Part shown: in pieces, positions 1-8,893 of the stretch | How positions within the stretch are numbered: the first letter of the stretch is position 1 | Layout: every line of letters starts with the position of its first letter | Notes under the pieces: generated by a model | Database searches by the model: none | Seen by the model: only the letters and a program-made list of their open reading frames with translations | Told to the model about the DNA's origin: nothing | Translations under genes and position numbers: made by a program | Origin: a gamma proteobacterium endosymbiont of Lamellibrachia anaximandri | GTDB lineage: Bacteria; Pseudomonadota; Gammaproteobacteria; Chromatiales; Chromatiaceae | Reading direction: 5' to 3' | Assembly: GCA_016756835.1 (NCBI GenBank) | Contig: JAESPE010000012.1 | Coordinates: forward strand, 1-50,022 | DNA length: 50,022 nt

Positions 1-293
1 CTTCCCCTCTGGCGCAAGGCACGCCGGGTAAGCAGTGCGGCCTCGCGGCTACCGGGGACTACCAGCCTTCGCTTCGCTCTCCATGGCTGGCAGCGAATGC
101 CTGCGTATCCACGCCCCCCAAAAAGCACCCATTCCCGTGAACAGGCACCCAACTTGAACACCAGAAAGAGACAAACGATCAATAATCTGCTACGCGTACA
201 TAAATAGTCCAGGCTTCAGTCCAACTGAAGATGGTCGCTAAAGCCAGTGTGGCATAATCGTTTACACTCAATCTGTTCATGCGGAACAACCGA
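1..293. other. Left-edge region without a recognisable gene
   Basis: No gene can be supported here. A plus-strand frame stays open from base 1 to about 207, but its translation is rich in Arg, Pro and Ser with no motif, so it could be the tail of a gene cut by the window edge or chance. Two hairpins are visible: CCAGCC (62-67) with GGCTGG (85-90), and a perfect 7-bp dyad CTTCAGT (214-220) / ACTGAAG (224-230). A CATAAT -10-like hexamer sits at 254-259, just before the GTPase gene. Confidence 0.4.
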
Positions 294-2273
294 ATGGAAA
301 AAATACGTTTTCAACAACAGCTCCAGGCCTATGGACAGTGGAAGGCAAATATCCTTCGCACCATCAGCGAGTATGGCCCTTGGCTGGAACAGAACGGCAT
401 GTCTACGCCGGAGACCCAGACTCGCATCACCCAGACCATGGAGATGCTGAAGCATGATCGCCTCACCATCGCCTTCGTCGCTGAATTCTCCCGTGGCAAA
501 ACCGAACTCATCAACGCCATCTTCTTTGCCGACCATGGACGACGCCTGCTGCCTTCCAGCGCTGGCCGCACCACCATGTGTCCGACAGAGATATTCTTTG
601 ATCACAAGCGTGAAGAGGCCTATGTCCGACTATTGCCGATCGAGACGCGGCTTCAGGACACTTTGATTTCAGATCTCCGCAAGGATGAAAAGCAGTGGGT
701 TCACTATCCACTGGAGACCGAGTCAGTGGAGCAGATGGAGGCCTCACTCGGCGAGGTGATGCAAACCAAGATGGTCACCGTGGAAGAAGCCACGCATCTC
801 GGCCTCTACAGCCCTGCTCTGCACCCGCATCAGAAAAAACCGCCGAAACTGATCGAAATCCCAAAATGGCGCCATGCCCTGATCAGCTATCCGCACACAC
901 TTCTGAAACAGGGTTTGACCATTCTCGATACTCCGGGACTCAACGCCTTGGGAAGCGAGCCTGAGCTGACACTGAACATGCTGCCCTCGGCCCAGGCAGT
1001 ACTCTTTGTGCTGGGTGCCGATACCGGCGTCACCCGTAGTGACATGGAGATCTGGCAACACCATATCAAAGGCTTTCAGAGCGGCAGGCAGCGCGGCCTG
1101 ATGGTGGTACTCAACAAGATCGACACCCTGTGGGACGACCTGCTGGAACCGGAGGAGATCAGCGCGACCATCTCCAGACAGCAAGGGGAAACCGCCAAGA
1201 TGCTCGGCGTCTCCGAAAGCGCTGTGTTCCCCATTTCCGCCCAGAAGGGGCTGGTAGCCAAGGTCCGCCACGAGAGCGAACTGCTGGATAAAAGCGGTCT
1301 GCTCTCCCTGGAGAGCCATCTGGCTACCGATGTCCTGGGCATAAAACAGCAGATCATCCTTGATACCGTTGGCGCCGATATAGGCCAGATGCTGGACAAC
1401 AGCCGCAGCGTACTCTCCGGCAAGCTCACCAATGCAAAAAAACAGTTGGAAGAGTTGGAGGAGTTGAGCGGCAAAAGCGACGATGTCATCAACAACCTGA
1501 TGGAGAAGACCCGGGAGGAACAGTCCCAGTATATGCATGACGTCGAGAGTTTTCAGGCAAGCCGTCAGAAGCTGAAGGGGCAAGCGGACAACTTACGGGC
1601 AGCACTTGACCTGGATACGCTGGACAACATCATCAACCGCAGTCGTCGTGAAATGACAAACAGCTGGACCACTCATGGCATGAAGACGGTAATGAAAAAC
1701 CTCTTCGAAGAGGTCCGCCGAAACATGCACACCGTAGTGTCACAAAGCGAACAGACCCGTAAGCTGATCCGCTCCATCTACCGAAAATTTCAGAATGAAC
1801 ACGGCTTTGCGGTCATCCAGCCCAAAATGTTCTCCATTGTGAAATACCGCGTGGAACTGGAACTGCTGCACCAGGAAGCGGAAGTTTTCCGCAACAGCCC
1901 GGTTACCGCAATGATGGAGCAGGGCTTTGTGATTAAACGCTTCTATGCCGCGCTGGTCAGCCGGGCTAGGCACATCTTCCACCGCGCCAGTGATGACATT
2001 AACAATTGGCTGGTCACCACCCTGGAGCCCCTGGTTTTGCAGATCCGGGATCACAAGGAGATGATGGAGAAGAGGCTCAACAACCTGCAGAAGATCGGCC
2101 AGTCCCGCAACACCCTGCAGTTCAGAATCGTTGAACTTCAGGACCAGTACACCGAAGCAGCCCGCCAGCTTACATCCCTTCGCAACATGGCAAACCGACT
2201 AAACAACAGTGAACTACTGAACAAAGAGAAACGGCCACGCCCCCGGCTGGTGCCCAGGCAAAATGCCTCGTAA
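294..2273 (+). CDS. Dynamin-like GTPase family protein
   Basis: Large GTPase of the bacterial dynamin superfamily, expected to bind GTP and act at membranes. G1 is seen as AEFSRGKTE (about residue 63-71), followed by a TTMCPT switch region, G3 as LDTPGL (about 211) and G4 as NKID (about 274). The C-terminal half is long, helical and charged, as expected for a stalk or coiled coil; no clear transmembrane paddle is seen. An upstream in-frame ATG at 279 exists, but the ATG at 294 has GGAA at 283-286 seven bases before it and the earlier one has no ribosome-binding site, so 294 is preferred. Many bacterial dynamins occur as tandem pairs; none is adjacent here. A palindromic repeat begins six bases after the stop. 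The specific membrane role is unknown. Confidence 0.85.
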   Translation: MEKIRFQQQLQAYGQWKANILRTISEYGPWLEQNGMSTPETQTRITQTMEMLKHDRLTIAFVAEFSRGKTELINAIFFADHGRRLLPSSAGRTTMCPTEIFFDHKREEAYVRLLPIETRLQDTLISDLRKDEKQWVHYPLETESVEQMEASLGEVMQTKMVTVEEATHLGLYSPALHPHQKKPPKLIEIPKWRHALISYPHTLLKQGLTILDTPGLNALGSEPELTLNMLPSAQAVLFVLGADTGVTRSDMEIWQHHIKGFQSGRQRGLMVVLNKIDTLWDDLLEPEEISATISRQQGETAKMLGVSESAVFPISAQKGLVAKVRHESELLDKSGLLSLESHLATDVLGIKQQIILDTVGADIGQMLDNSRSVLSGKLTNAKKQLEELEELSGKSDDVINNLMEKTREEQSQYMHDVESFQASRQKLKGQADNLRAALDLDTLDNIINRSRREMTNSWTTHGMKTVMKNLFEEVRRNMHTVVSQSEQTRKLIRSIYRKFQNEHGFAVIQPKMFSIVKYRVELELLHQEAEVFRNSPVTAMMEQGFVIKRFYAALVSRARHIFHRASDDINNWLVTTLEPLVLQIRDHKEMMEKRLNNLQKIGQSRNTLQFRIVELQDQYTEAARQLTSLRNMANRLNNSELLNKEKRPRPRLVPRQNAS

Positions 2274-2279
2274 ACTACG

Positions 2280-2372
2280 ACTGCTCTCTCCATGTGACAA
2301 TTATAGGCCAGCGCCTTGCCGTGAACGTTGGCAGGCTATCTGAACTCGCAATTCCCACATGGATAGAGCACA
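2280..2372. repeat. Palindromic repeat family 1, copy A
   Basis: About 92-bp element with terminal inverted repeats: the left arm reads CTGCTCTCTCCATGTGACAA and the right arm is its imperfect reverse complement ending GGATAGAGCAC. The core contains CGCCTTGCCGTGAACGTTG, shared with copy C at 7098-7194. It begins just after the GTPase stop and precedes the exported protein gene at 2461. No transposase is encoded, so it looks like a miniature or REP-type element. Confidence 0.8.
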
Positions 2373-2460
2373 ATGCGTTCATAATAAATACAATCTCTGC
2401 TTGCAACCCCGATTCCGGAAAAAAACTACTACCTGTATCACTCCATAGGAGGAGATTTTT

Positions 2461-2907
2461 ATGTTTTTGCACAGCTTCCGTCTGCTGGTCCTGACGACAC
2501 TCTGTCTGCTTTCACTCAATACCCTGGCAGAGAACAGCACAAGCATCCCAGGATACAAAATCCATCACAACGCCATTCCCAGCGCATTCCTCGATTCCGG
2601 GGTCGCCAATCAATATCATATTCAGCGCAGTAAATATCGTGGCATGCTCAATGTCAGCGTCATCAAAGAGGCCCCAGGCACTACAGGCAAAGCGGTGAGC
2701 GCAATTATCCTCGCCAAAGCCGTCAACATACGCGGCCAGCTAATCAGCATTCCCATGCGCAAAGTCTCTGAACCCAATGCCATCTACTACATCGGCGAAT
2801 TCCGTATCGCGGATCAGGAGACCCTGAATTTTACCCTGGAGGTCAAACCCGCAGGCGAGACACGCTTCTATACCGCAAAACTCAAGCAGCAGTTTTTCAT
2901 CGACTGA
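2461..2907 (+). CDS. Small exported protein of unknown function
   Basis: I do not recognise this 148-residue protein. Residues 1-23 form a typical Sec signal (basic-poor start, Leu-rich core, LNTLA before ENSTS), so the mature protein is probably periplasmic or outer-membrane associated. The rest lacks cysteines and further membrane segments and has an alternating beta-like pattern, for example the stretches around MLNVSVIKE and LNFTLEVKPAGE. The start is well supported by a strong AGGAGGAG site at 2447-2454. It stands alone between palindromic elements, with a repeat upstream at 2280 and a REP pair downstream at 2919 that separates it from the convergent operon. Confidence 0.75.
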   Translation: MFLHSFRLLVLTTLCLLSLNTLAENSTSIPGYKIHHNAIPSAFLDSGVANQYHIQRSKYRGMLNVSVIKEAPGTTGKAVSAIILAKAVNIRGQLISIPMRKVSEPNAIYYIGEFRIADQETLNFTLEVKPAGETRFYTAKLKQQFFID

Positions 2908-2918
2908 CAGAAAAAACA

Positions 2919-3003
2919 GTAGGCCTGATCAAGCGTAGCGGATCAGGCAAAGACCCGGCACAGCAAACTGTGCTTTCCGGTTCCGCAGGCTTGAACCGGC
3001 CTA
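2919..3003. repeat. REP-like palindrome pair (family 2, copy A)
   Basis: One unit begins GTAGGCCTGATCAAGCGTAG and a second, inverted unit ends GGCTTGAACCGGCCTAC, so the two face each other with a short spacer. It lies between two convergent genes, and the right unit is followed by a run of T at 3004-3009, so it may also serve as a bidirectional terminator. Related copies are at 19007, 22099 and 44031. Confidence 0.8.
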
Positions 3004-3021
3004 CCTTTTTTCACCAAACAT

Positions 3022-3405
3022 TTAACTTCCTGCAAGCGCCAGCTCAATCTGCGACGCTTTAACCGGCTGCACAAGAACAGCGTGCAGGGGGAATATCTCG
3101 TTGAGCTTGCCCACATATTCACGCTCGGATTTCTCCACCAGCACGATCACCCGCGTCTCTGGGGCATACTTCTGCAGGCTGAACAGAAAGACATCCAGGT
3201 TACTGATGTTGATGCCGGCGTAGTTATTGGCATACCCGTAGAAAAACTCAGCCACCACGATATCCGGCTGTTGCCGTTTCAGTTCGCTCATCACCTTACG
3301 CATCGAACGAAACTCGATCTGACGAATACCCAGCCGCCGATAGAGCGCAGAGAAATCGGGGTGTGTTGGGGATTCGAGAATCGAAAACAGCGCGGTATCG
3401 GACAT
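3022..3405 (-). CDS. Degenerate receiver-domain-like protein
   Basis: A 127-residue single-domain protein whose pattern fits a response-regulator receiver fold: a beta-3-like PDIVVAEF, a beta-4-like TRVIVLVEKSE and a beta-5-like AVLVQPVK. The usual phosphoacceptor Asp at the end of beta-3 appears to be Glu (AEF), and the acidic pair near the N-terminus is absent, so phosphorylation-dependent activity is doubtful. The start is taken at MSDTALF because GAAGGG lies six bases upstream; an in-frame ATG ten codons earlier would overlap the upstream gene. It is the last gene of a minus-strand set after ampG and the SafE-like gene, 14 bases downstream of the latter. The function is unknown; the fold assignment is inferred from pattern only. 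Confidence 0.6.
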   Translation of the reverse strand: MSDTALFSILESPTHPDFSALYRRLGIRQIEFRSMRKVMSELKRQQPDIVVAEFFYGYANNYAGINISNLDVFLFSLQKYAPETRVIVLVEKSEREYVGKLNEIFPLHAVLVQPVKASQIELALAGS

Positions 3406-3419
3406 CACAAACCCTTCGG

Positions 3420-4100
3420 CTAGAAAGACCGCCACAAAGTCACCAGACCAAATAGAATCACGAGCAATCCGGCCCCTCGGCGCACCCGTATATCCTTGGT
3501 CCAGCGGGCAAGGCTACCTGCCACCAACCCCATGGCAAAGAGGTTGGGCAGGGTCCCGAGACCAAATGCCAGCATCAGTCCAGCCCCCTTGAGCACACTG
3601 CCGGCCGAGACGGTCCAAACCAGCATGCTGTAGACAAGGCCGCAGGGAATCCAGCCCCAGAACACGCCCAACAACCAGGCCTGCCCCGGTGTATTGACCG
3701 GCAGCAGTCTGCGCGCATAGGGTTCGATGCGTTGCCAGAGCGCACCGCCTGCCTTTTCAATGCGGGACAACCCAGCCCACCAGCCTCCGAGATAGAGCCC
3801 GAGCAGAATCATAAAGATGCCGGCAAAAGCCAGCAGCACACGCTGTGCTATATAGACTGGGGCCACCTGAGCCAGCAACATGCCGAGTCCACCCATAATC
3901 GCCCCGGCAACAACATAGCTGGTGATGCGCCCCAGGTTATACCCGAGTTGATATGGTAGTGTGGCGCCGGCGCTGGAACGCAATTTTTCCGGCAGCCCGA
4001 AGGTCAGAGCCCCGACGATGCCACCACACATTCCGGCGCAGTGCACCCCGCCTAACAGACCCACGACAAATGCCGCCAGATATCCGCCCTGTTCAAGCAT
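3420..4100 (-). CDS. SafE/COG2836-type membrane protein (cytochrome oxidase/copper-linked family)
   Basis: Integral membrane protein of 226 residues with about six hydrophobic segments. It carries the conserved HCAGMCGG motif at about residue 20-27 and PCGLVYS at about 152, typical of the COG2836 'sulfite exporter TauE/SafE family / UreH-like' group. Members often sit beside ccoNOPQ-ccoGHIS genes and are thought to act in copper delivery for cbb3-type oxidase; that link is family knowledge and no oxidase genes are present here. The gene overlaps the end of ampG by eight bases, so the two are probably translationally coupled, with the receiver-like gene following. Confidence 0.8.
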   Translation of the reverse strand: MLEQGGYLAAFVVGLLGGVHCAGMCGGIVGALTFGLPEKLRSSAGATLPYQLGYNLGRITSYVVAGAIMGGLGMLLAQVAPVYIAQRVLLAFAGIFMILLGLYLGGWWAGLSRIEKAGGALWQRIEPYARRLLPVNTPGQAWLLGVFWGWIPCGLVYSMLVWTVSAGSVLKGAGLMLAFGLGTLPNLFAMGLVAGSLARWTKDIRVRRGAGLLVILFGLVTLWRSF

Positions 4101-5487
4101 GTTTTTTATACCCGCTGGATGGAATGTAGCGCATCGCCAACAGGATCAGCAGCAACACAGGCACCCCCATCAGGGTGGTGAGAAGGAAAAAAGTCTGATA
4201 ACCCATGCCGTCCACCATCACCCCTGAGAAGCCACCCAAAAATTTCGGCAACAGTAACATCACAGAGCTGAACAGGGCATATTGGGTGGCTGAGTAGGAG
4301 ATATTGGTCAGGCTGGATAGATAGGCAATGAAAGCAGCTGTCGCCACACCAGCACTCAGGTTGTCGATAGAGATTACCAGGGTCAACATCGGCACATCGT
4401 GCCCCACCCCTGCCAACATGGCAAACAGCAGGTTGGTAGCAGCTGCCAACAGGCCACCCAGTAAGAGAGTGCGCATTACACCTATCCTTACCATCAGCAA
4501 ACCACCAAGCCCCGCCCCGACCAGTGTCATGATCACGCCGTAGATCTTGGTGATGGTTGCCACCTCCCCTTTCGAGAACCCCATATCCACGTAGAAGACA
4601 TTGGCGATAACTCCCAGTACTACATCAGATATACGGTAGGTGGCGATCAGTGCCAGGATCAACAACGCCTGCCAACGGTAGCGGCTGATAAAATCGACAA
4701 AGGGGCTGATGGCGGCATTATAGAAACCTTCGGCAAACCGGCGTAGCGCCAGGGGCAGCCACTGCTGGTGCTCGATCAGAGTGTCGGTCCGGTTTTCCCG
4801 CTCCAGAGTGTGAGAATCGGCGGTGACCTCCGGCTCGCGGATAATCAGCGTGGTAACAATACCGACCAGCATCATCAGCGCCATACTCAGGTAGGCTGCC
4901 ATCCAGGCGCCCTGATGATAAATCGTATCATCCGGATCAAACAGGGCGGCAATCGCCAGCGCCCCTGCCCCACTCATGATCATGGCCAGCCGATAGCCCA
5001 TCATGTAGGTGGCCGCCATGGCCCCCTGCAGGTTCTCCTCGACACTTTCGATGCGGTAGGCATCGATTACGATATCTTGTGTGGCCGAGGCAAAAGCCAC
5101 GCCTAACGCAAGCAGCGCAAAGCGGGCAAGACTCTCCTGTGGATCCGACAAAGCCATGCCGACCAGGCCTGCAATGATGCAAAACTGGGAGAGCAGCATC
5201 CAACTGCGCCTTCGTCCCAGCAGACGGTTCAGCAGCGGCAGGGGCAGGCGATCCACCAGCGGCGCCCACACCCACTTGAAACCGTAGGCCAGCGCCACCC
5301 AACTGACAAAGCCTATCGTACTGCGTTCAACACCGGCTTCCCGCAGCCAGAAAGAGAGCGTGCCGAAGATCAGTAACAGCGGTAGCCCCGCGGAAAAGCC
5401 AAGGAACAGCATGCCCCGCACCCGGGGGTGCCAATAGACCCTGGAGGCATCCAGCCAGTTGGTGAGCGTACTGCTTGGGTTGGGCAC
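4093..5487 (-). CDS. ampG: AmpG-family muropeptide permease (MFS)
   Basis: Major facilitator protein of about 464 residues with 12-14 hydrophobic segments. In its family it imports anhydro-muropeptides (GlcNAc-anhydroMurNAc peptides) from the periplasm for cell-wall recycling. The AmpG hallmark segment near the N-terminus is clear: LGFSAGLPLLLIFGTLSFWL, followed by a SWVALAYGFKWVWAPLVDR loop and an LLGRRRSWML turn, with DIVIDAYR in helix 4-5. An in-frame ATG at 5541 exists, but the GTG at 5487 has AGGAG six bases upstream and yields the usual AmpG length, so 5487 is used. It is the first gene of the minus-strand set and is divergent from pyrE, with a palindromic repeat in the intergenic space. 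Confidence 0.85.
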   Translation of the reverse strand: MPNPSSTLTNWLDASRVYWHPRVRGMLFLGFSAGLPLLLIFGTLSFWLREAGVERSTIGFVSWVALAYGFKWVWAPLVDRLPLPLLNRLLGRRRSWMLLSQFCIIAGLVGMALSDPQESLARFALLALGVAFASATQDIVIDAYRIESVEENLQGAMAATYMMGYRLAMIMSGAGALAIAALFDPDDTIYHQGAWMAAYLSMALMMLVGIVTTLIIREPEVTADSHTLERENRTDTLIEHQQWLPLALRRFAEGFYNAAISPFVDFISRYRWQALLILALIATYRISDVVLGVIANVFYVDMGFSKGEVATITKIYGVIMTLVGAGLGGLLMVRIGVMRTLLLGGLLAAATNLLFAMLAGVGHDVPMLTLVISIDNLSAGVATAAFIAYLSSLTNISYSATQYALFSSVMLLLPKFLGGFSGVMVDGMGYQTFFLLTTLMGVPVLLLILLAMRYIPSSGYKKHA

Positions 5488-5580
5488 TGAGACTCCTGTT
5501 GTGGTGACCAATGGATTCAATCTGCAAAAAACCGCGGCCATTATAGGCGTCTCCGGCGATCATTTCCCAAGCTATCACCT

Positions 5581-5637
5581 AGTGCTCTGTCAACGTAATA
5601 ATTGCGGATTCAGTAATTATTACATTGATAGAGCACT
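5581..5637. repeat. Palindromic repeat family 1, copy B (core-deleted hairpin)
   Basis: Two 25-base arms (5581-5605 and 5613-5637) pair at 22 of 25 positions around a 7-base loop. The arms begin AGTGCTCTGTC and end GATAGAGCACT, the same termini as the copies at 2280 and 7098, but the internal core of about 45 bases is missing, leaving a bare hairpin. It lies in the ampG-pyrE divergent intergenic region, about 50 bases before pyrE, where it could affect transcription. Confidence 0.8.
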
Positions 5638-5688
5638 TGTAGGGGTACTAAGTTACAATTCGCGCATCAACATAATCGGAAATAACCC

Positions 5689-6333
5689 ATGCAGAATTAT
5701 CAGCGCGAATTTCTTGACTTTGCCTTGGACGTGGCAGTGCTGCGCTTCGGTGAATTCACCCTAAAGTCCGGTCGTATCAGCCCCTACTTCTTTAACGCCG
5801 GGTTGTTCAATACAGGAGCCAGCCTGGCCCGCTTGGGCCGCTACTACGCCCAGGCAATCGTCGATTCCGGTATCGAGTTCGATGTGCTCTATGGACCCGC
5901 CTACAAGGGAATTCCTCTGGCCGCAGTCACCGCTGCCGCCCTCTACGACCACCACGGTCAGGACGTGCCCTATGCCTTCAATCGCAAAGAGGCCAAGGAC
6001 CATGGCGAAGGCGGCATCATCGTCGGCCATGAACTGAACGGTGGCGTACTGATTATCGACGACGTCATCTCCGCAGGCACTTCGGTTAGGGAGTCGGTAG
6101 AGATCATCAAGGATCTTGGCGCCACTCCCGCCGGTGTGGTCATCGCCCTGGATCGTCAGGAGCGAGGCAAGGGGGAGCGTTCCGCCATTCAGGAGGTCGA
6201 GAGTGACTACGGCGTGCCGGTGGCCTCCATCGTGGCCCTGGAACAGTTGGTCGAATACCTGGGGGAGAAACCCGACTCCGAAGAGTCGCTATCACGCATC
6301 CGCGCCTACCGGAACGAGTACGGCGTCACCTAG
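5689..6333 (+). CDS. pyrE: Orotate phosphoribosyltransferase
   Basis: Converts orotate and PRPP to orotidine 5'-monophosphate in de novo pyrimidine synthesis, in the cytoplasm. The 214-residue length matches the proteobacterial enzyme. Visible signatures are the N-terminal [16 protein letters not shown], the [10 protein letters not shown] loop, [15 protein letters not shown] (catalytic flexible loop with Lys and His) and the PRPP-binding [13 protein letters not shown] at about residue 120. The start ATG fits the E. coli-type N-terminus. Its stop codon lies in a CTAG palindrome that also provides the stop of the convergent permease gene, so the two genes overlap by four bases. It keeps the ancestral neighbourhood with slmA, argB and coaBC. 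Confidence 0.97.
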   Translation: MQNYQREFLDFALDVAVLRFGEFTLKSGRISPYFFNAGLFNTGASLARLGRYYAQAIVDSGIEFDVLYGPAYKGIPLAAVTAAALYDHHGQDVPYAFNRKEAKDHGEGGIIVGHELNGGVLIIDDVISAGTSVRESVEIIKDLGATPAGVVIALDRQERGKGERSAIQEVESDYGVPVASIVALEQLVEYLGEKPDSEESLSRIRAYRNEYGVT

Positions 6334-7076
6334 CCGATAATCAACTTGCTGCCCACCAACAGGGTGACGATTTCGAAACCCCGCTTGATCCAGCGGTTCC
6401 CTTTGGTGATGGAGAGGTGGGCGCCGATGTAGCCCCCCAACAGGGAACCGATCAGCAGCACCGGCAACCACTCCCATTTGACATCCCCCAATACCCCAAG
6501 GGTGACAGCCCCGGCACCGTTCCAGAATACGCCTACCAGCACCAGCGTGTGGGCCACCGCCCGCCGATAATCGAGACCGAACCAGCGCACCAGCCAGAGG
6601 GTAACAAAAAGTCCGGTGCCGGAGGTCAATGAACCGTTAAGTACACCAATAAGAAAAAGCCCCGTCGCTCCAATCACAAACCCCGATACATTTCGATGTA
6701 TTGGAACGTACGATTGCCCTAGAGAGCGTTTGCTGATCGAGTAGACACCCAGACCAAGCGTCAGGACACCCAATGCGATCTCCGCCGCTCGATCAGGCAC
6801 CCGAAGGATCAGACTGGCGCCCAACACCACTCCCGGCAGCCCCGCTGCGAGCAGAAAGATCACGAACTGCCGCTCCAGTCCATCCTCCCGCAGATGCCGT
6901 ATGGTTGCGCCAACGCCCAGGGCAACCGACGCAATCTTGTGGGTTGCGAGGGCAATTCCGAACGGCAATCCCAAAAAGATCAGCGCCGGCAACTGCACCA
7001 ACCCGGCACCTCCCCCGGAAAATGCGGAAAAGGTGTTAGCTAACAAAGAGATAACAAAAAGGGTGAACTGTTCCAC
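6330..7076 (-). CDS. TauE/SafE-family membrane permease
   Basis: A 248-residue integral membrane protein with about eight hydrophobic segments and duplicated halves, typical of the TauE/SafE (DUF81) family that exports sulfite or sulfonate-derived anions. The family motif near the N-terminus is seen as [21 protein letters not shown], with [12 protein letters not shown] following and the second repeat containing [18 protein letters not shown]. Substrate cannot be read from sequence; sulfite or thiosulfate-derived sulfur would suit a sulfur oxidiser but is inference. It is convergent with pyrE (shared CTAG stop) and divergent from the DUF4124 gene. The gene plus pyrE is bracketed by two copies of the AGTGCTCTATC palindrome. 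Confidence 0.85.
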   Translation of the reverse strand: MEQFTLFVISLLANTFSAFSGGGAGLVQLPALIFLGLPFGIALATHKIASVALGVGATIRHLREDGLERQFVIFLLAAGLPGVVLGASLILRVPDRAAEIALGVLTLGLGVYSISKRSLGQSYVPIHRNVSGFVIGATGLFLIGVLNGSLTSGTGLFVTLWLVRWFGLDYRRAVAHTLVLVGVFWNGAGAVTLGVLGDVKWEWLPVLLIGSLLGGYIGAHLSITKGNRWIKRGFEIVTLLVGSKLIIG

Positions 7077-7097
7077 AGATAATCTATCTTAAGACCA

Positions 7098-7194
7098 AGT
7101 GCTCTATCCATGTGATAATTACGGGATCAACGCGCCTTGCCGTGAACGTTGACAAGCTAACTGAACGCGTAATTATCACATGGAATAGAGTACT
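7098..7194. repeat. Palindromic repeat family 1, copy C (best preserved)
   Basis: Left arm 7098-7123 and right arm 7168-7194 are reverse complements except for a single-base insertion and one substitution. The left arm begins AGTGCTCTATCCATGTGATA. The 44-base core contains CGCCTTGCCGTGAACGTTG, shared with copy A at 2280. It lies in the divergent region between the TauE-type gene and the DUF4124 gene. An apparent N-terminal extension of the DUF4124 reading frame (from 7112) is just translation through this repeat. Confidence 0.88.
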
Positions 7195-7288
7195 GGGGTC
7201 GCAGTATAATCCCTCTTTAGGATATAAAGGTCGGGAACAAACGGCCGCCGCCCCAGTCACTCAAGGTCGAGAAGATACCGGGTTATTG

Positions 7289-8284
7289 ATGGAAACAATA
7301 AACAACTTAATCAAACCATCCAGGCTTCTGCTTGCGACGATGTTGTCGCTGGCATCTGTCTCTTTGCCCGTTAACGCAGGAAAACTATACAAATGGGTTG
7401 ATGAGAGCGGTCGGGTCCACTACTCCGACAGCCTGCCGCCGGAGGATGTCAGGCGAGAGCACACCTATATGGACGATCGGGGGCTGATTGTCAATAAAGT
7501 GGACGCAGCAAAAACCCAGGAAGAGATCGAACAGCAGGAGGCGCTGAAACGACTGCAGAAAGAGCAGCAGGTACTGATCGAGAAGCAGCAGGCCGCTGAC
7601 CGGGTATTGCTGCGTACCTTCAGAAGCGAAGATGACATTCTGATGGCCCGGGACGGCCAACTCAGGGCAGTCGACCTCTCCCTTCAGGTGATCAACTCCA
7701 ACATCAGACAACTTAAAAACAAACTCGAAGAGATGCAGCGCAATGCAGCCAGCCTGGAACTCAGCGGCGAATTGGTTTCATCTGATTATCTTCAACGGAT
7801 CGACCGTAAACGCCAATCCTTGAAGGAATCATATCAATCCATCGTACATCGGGAACAGGATAAAAAAAGGATCCGCATAGCCTTTGCCGGTGACCTGGAA
7901 AGGTTCAGAGTGTTAAAACGGCTCAGCCGAAAACCGGACGACAAGCTGAAGTCAACGCAGTCCGAAGAGGGACTGAGCAACGTTTACCATTGCCAGGGGG
8001 AGAGTCTCTGCGAAACATCCTGGCAAGCTGCCAAGCAATACCTCCACGCTCATGCAACCACCCCGGTTCGAATGCTCGCAGAGAACATTCTGATGACCGG
8101 ACAGCCCGTAAAAGCACAGGATATCAGCGTCACTATGTCACGCCTCACTGATTCCATAACCCGGCAGACGATCATTTTTATGGACCTGCAGTGCAAGGAC
8201 ACCCCTGAAGGCACAGCCTTCTGCGCCAGTGAGCCGGTGCGCCAGATAAGGGAGGGGTTTAACGCGGCAGTTGCAGAGCGTTAA
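7289..8284 (+). CDS. DUF4124-containing exported protein with coiled coil
   Basis: About 331 residues. A Sec signal peptide (hydrophobic core LLLATMLSLASVSLPVNA) is followed directly by a DUF4124 domain, recognised from GKLYKWVDESGRVHYSDSLP. The middle (about residues 75-190 of the mature chain) is rich in Glu, Gln, Lys and Leu with heptad-like spacing, predicted coiled coil. The C-terminal part contains four cysteines, two in HCQGESLCE and two in DLQCKDTPEGTAFC, which could form disulfides in the periplasm. The reading frame extends upstream to 7112, but that part is the palindromic repeat; the ATG at 7289 begins a proper signal peptide and is chosen. The function is unknown; DUF4124 proteins are common envelope proteins in gammaproteobacteria. 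Confidence 0.8.
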   Translation: METINNLIKPSRLLLATMLSLASVSLPVNAGKLYKWVDESGRVHYSDSLPPEDVRREHTYMDDRGLIVNKVDAAKTQEEIEQQEALKRLQKEQQVLIEKQQAADRVLLRTFRSEDDILMARDGQLRAVDLSLQVINSNIRQLKNKLEEMQRNAASLELSGELVSSDYLQRIDRKRQSLKESYQSIVHREQDKKRIRIAFAGDLERFRVLKRLSRKPDDKLKSTQSEEGLSNVYHCQGESLCETSWQAAKQYLHAHATTPVRMLAENILMTGQPVKAQDISVTMSRLTDSITRQTIIFMDLQCKDTPEGTAFCASEPVRQIREGFNAAVAER

Positions 8285-8303
8285 GGCAGAATATTGGCAG
8301 GTG

Positions 8304-8893
8304 TCACGGCAGATTAAAGAGCGCGGCCTCCAGTACCCCCCATTGAGCTTCCCATTGGGTTAGAGGTGCCGTCTTGAAACGGCTGCGGCTATATTGGTGC
8401 ATCCTGCCTTCAGCAGCTGCCAGCATGAGGTTTGCCGACACGCAGGCATCGACAGTCTGCAGCCCGCCTTCCCGCAGATCACCCTCCCGCAGGATCTGCT
8501 TCAGCTGGGTTTCGAGCCGGGAAAAGAATTGGCCCACCCGTGTCTGCAAGCGTTCAGTTTCGCCAACCAGCGCATCGCCAAGCAGTACCCTGGTAATGCC
8601 GGGATTGCGTTCAGAAAAGAGCAATACCAGGTAGAGCAGCCTGCCGCAGCGCAATCTGGCATCACTCTCTTCCTCCAGTATCTGGTTGATACGCACGAAG
8701 ATGCTCTCCTCGGCAAAATCGATCAACCCTTCAAACATCTTCGCCTTACTGGCAAAATGCCGATAGAGCGCCGCCTCGGATATTTCTGCGGCCCGCGCCA
8801 GCGCAGCTGTGGTAATGCGGCCACCGGGGTTCTGTTCAAGTTCGCGGGCCAGCGCCTCGAGAATCAGCTGTTTGCGCGGTATCCTGCTACTCA

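Noticed and set aside
744-1583. 279-codon minus-strand frame opposite the dynamin-like gene
   Set aside because: Lies wholly opposite a gene with intact G motifs and has no recognisable domain.
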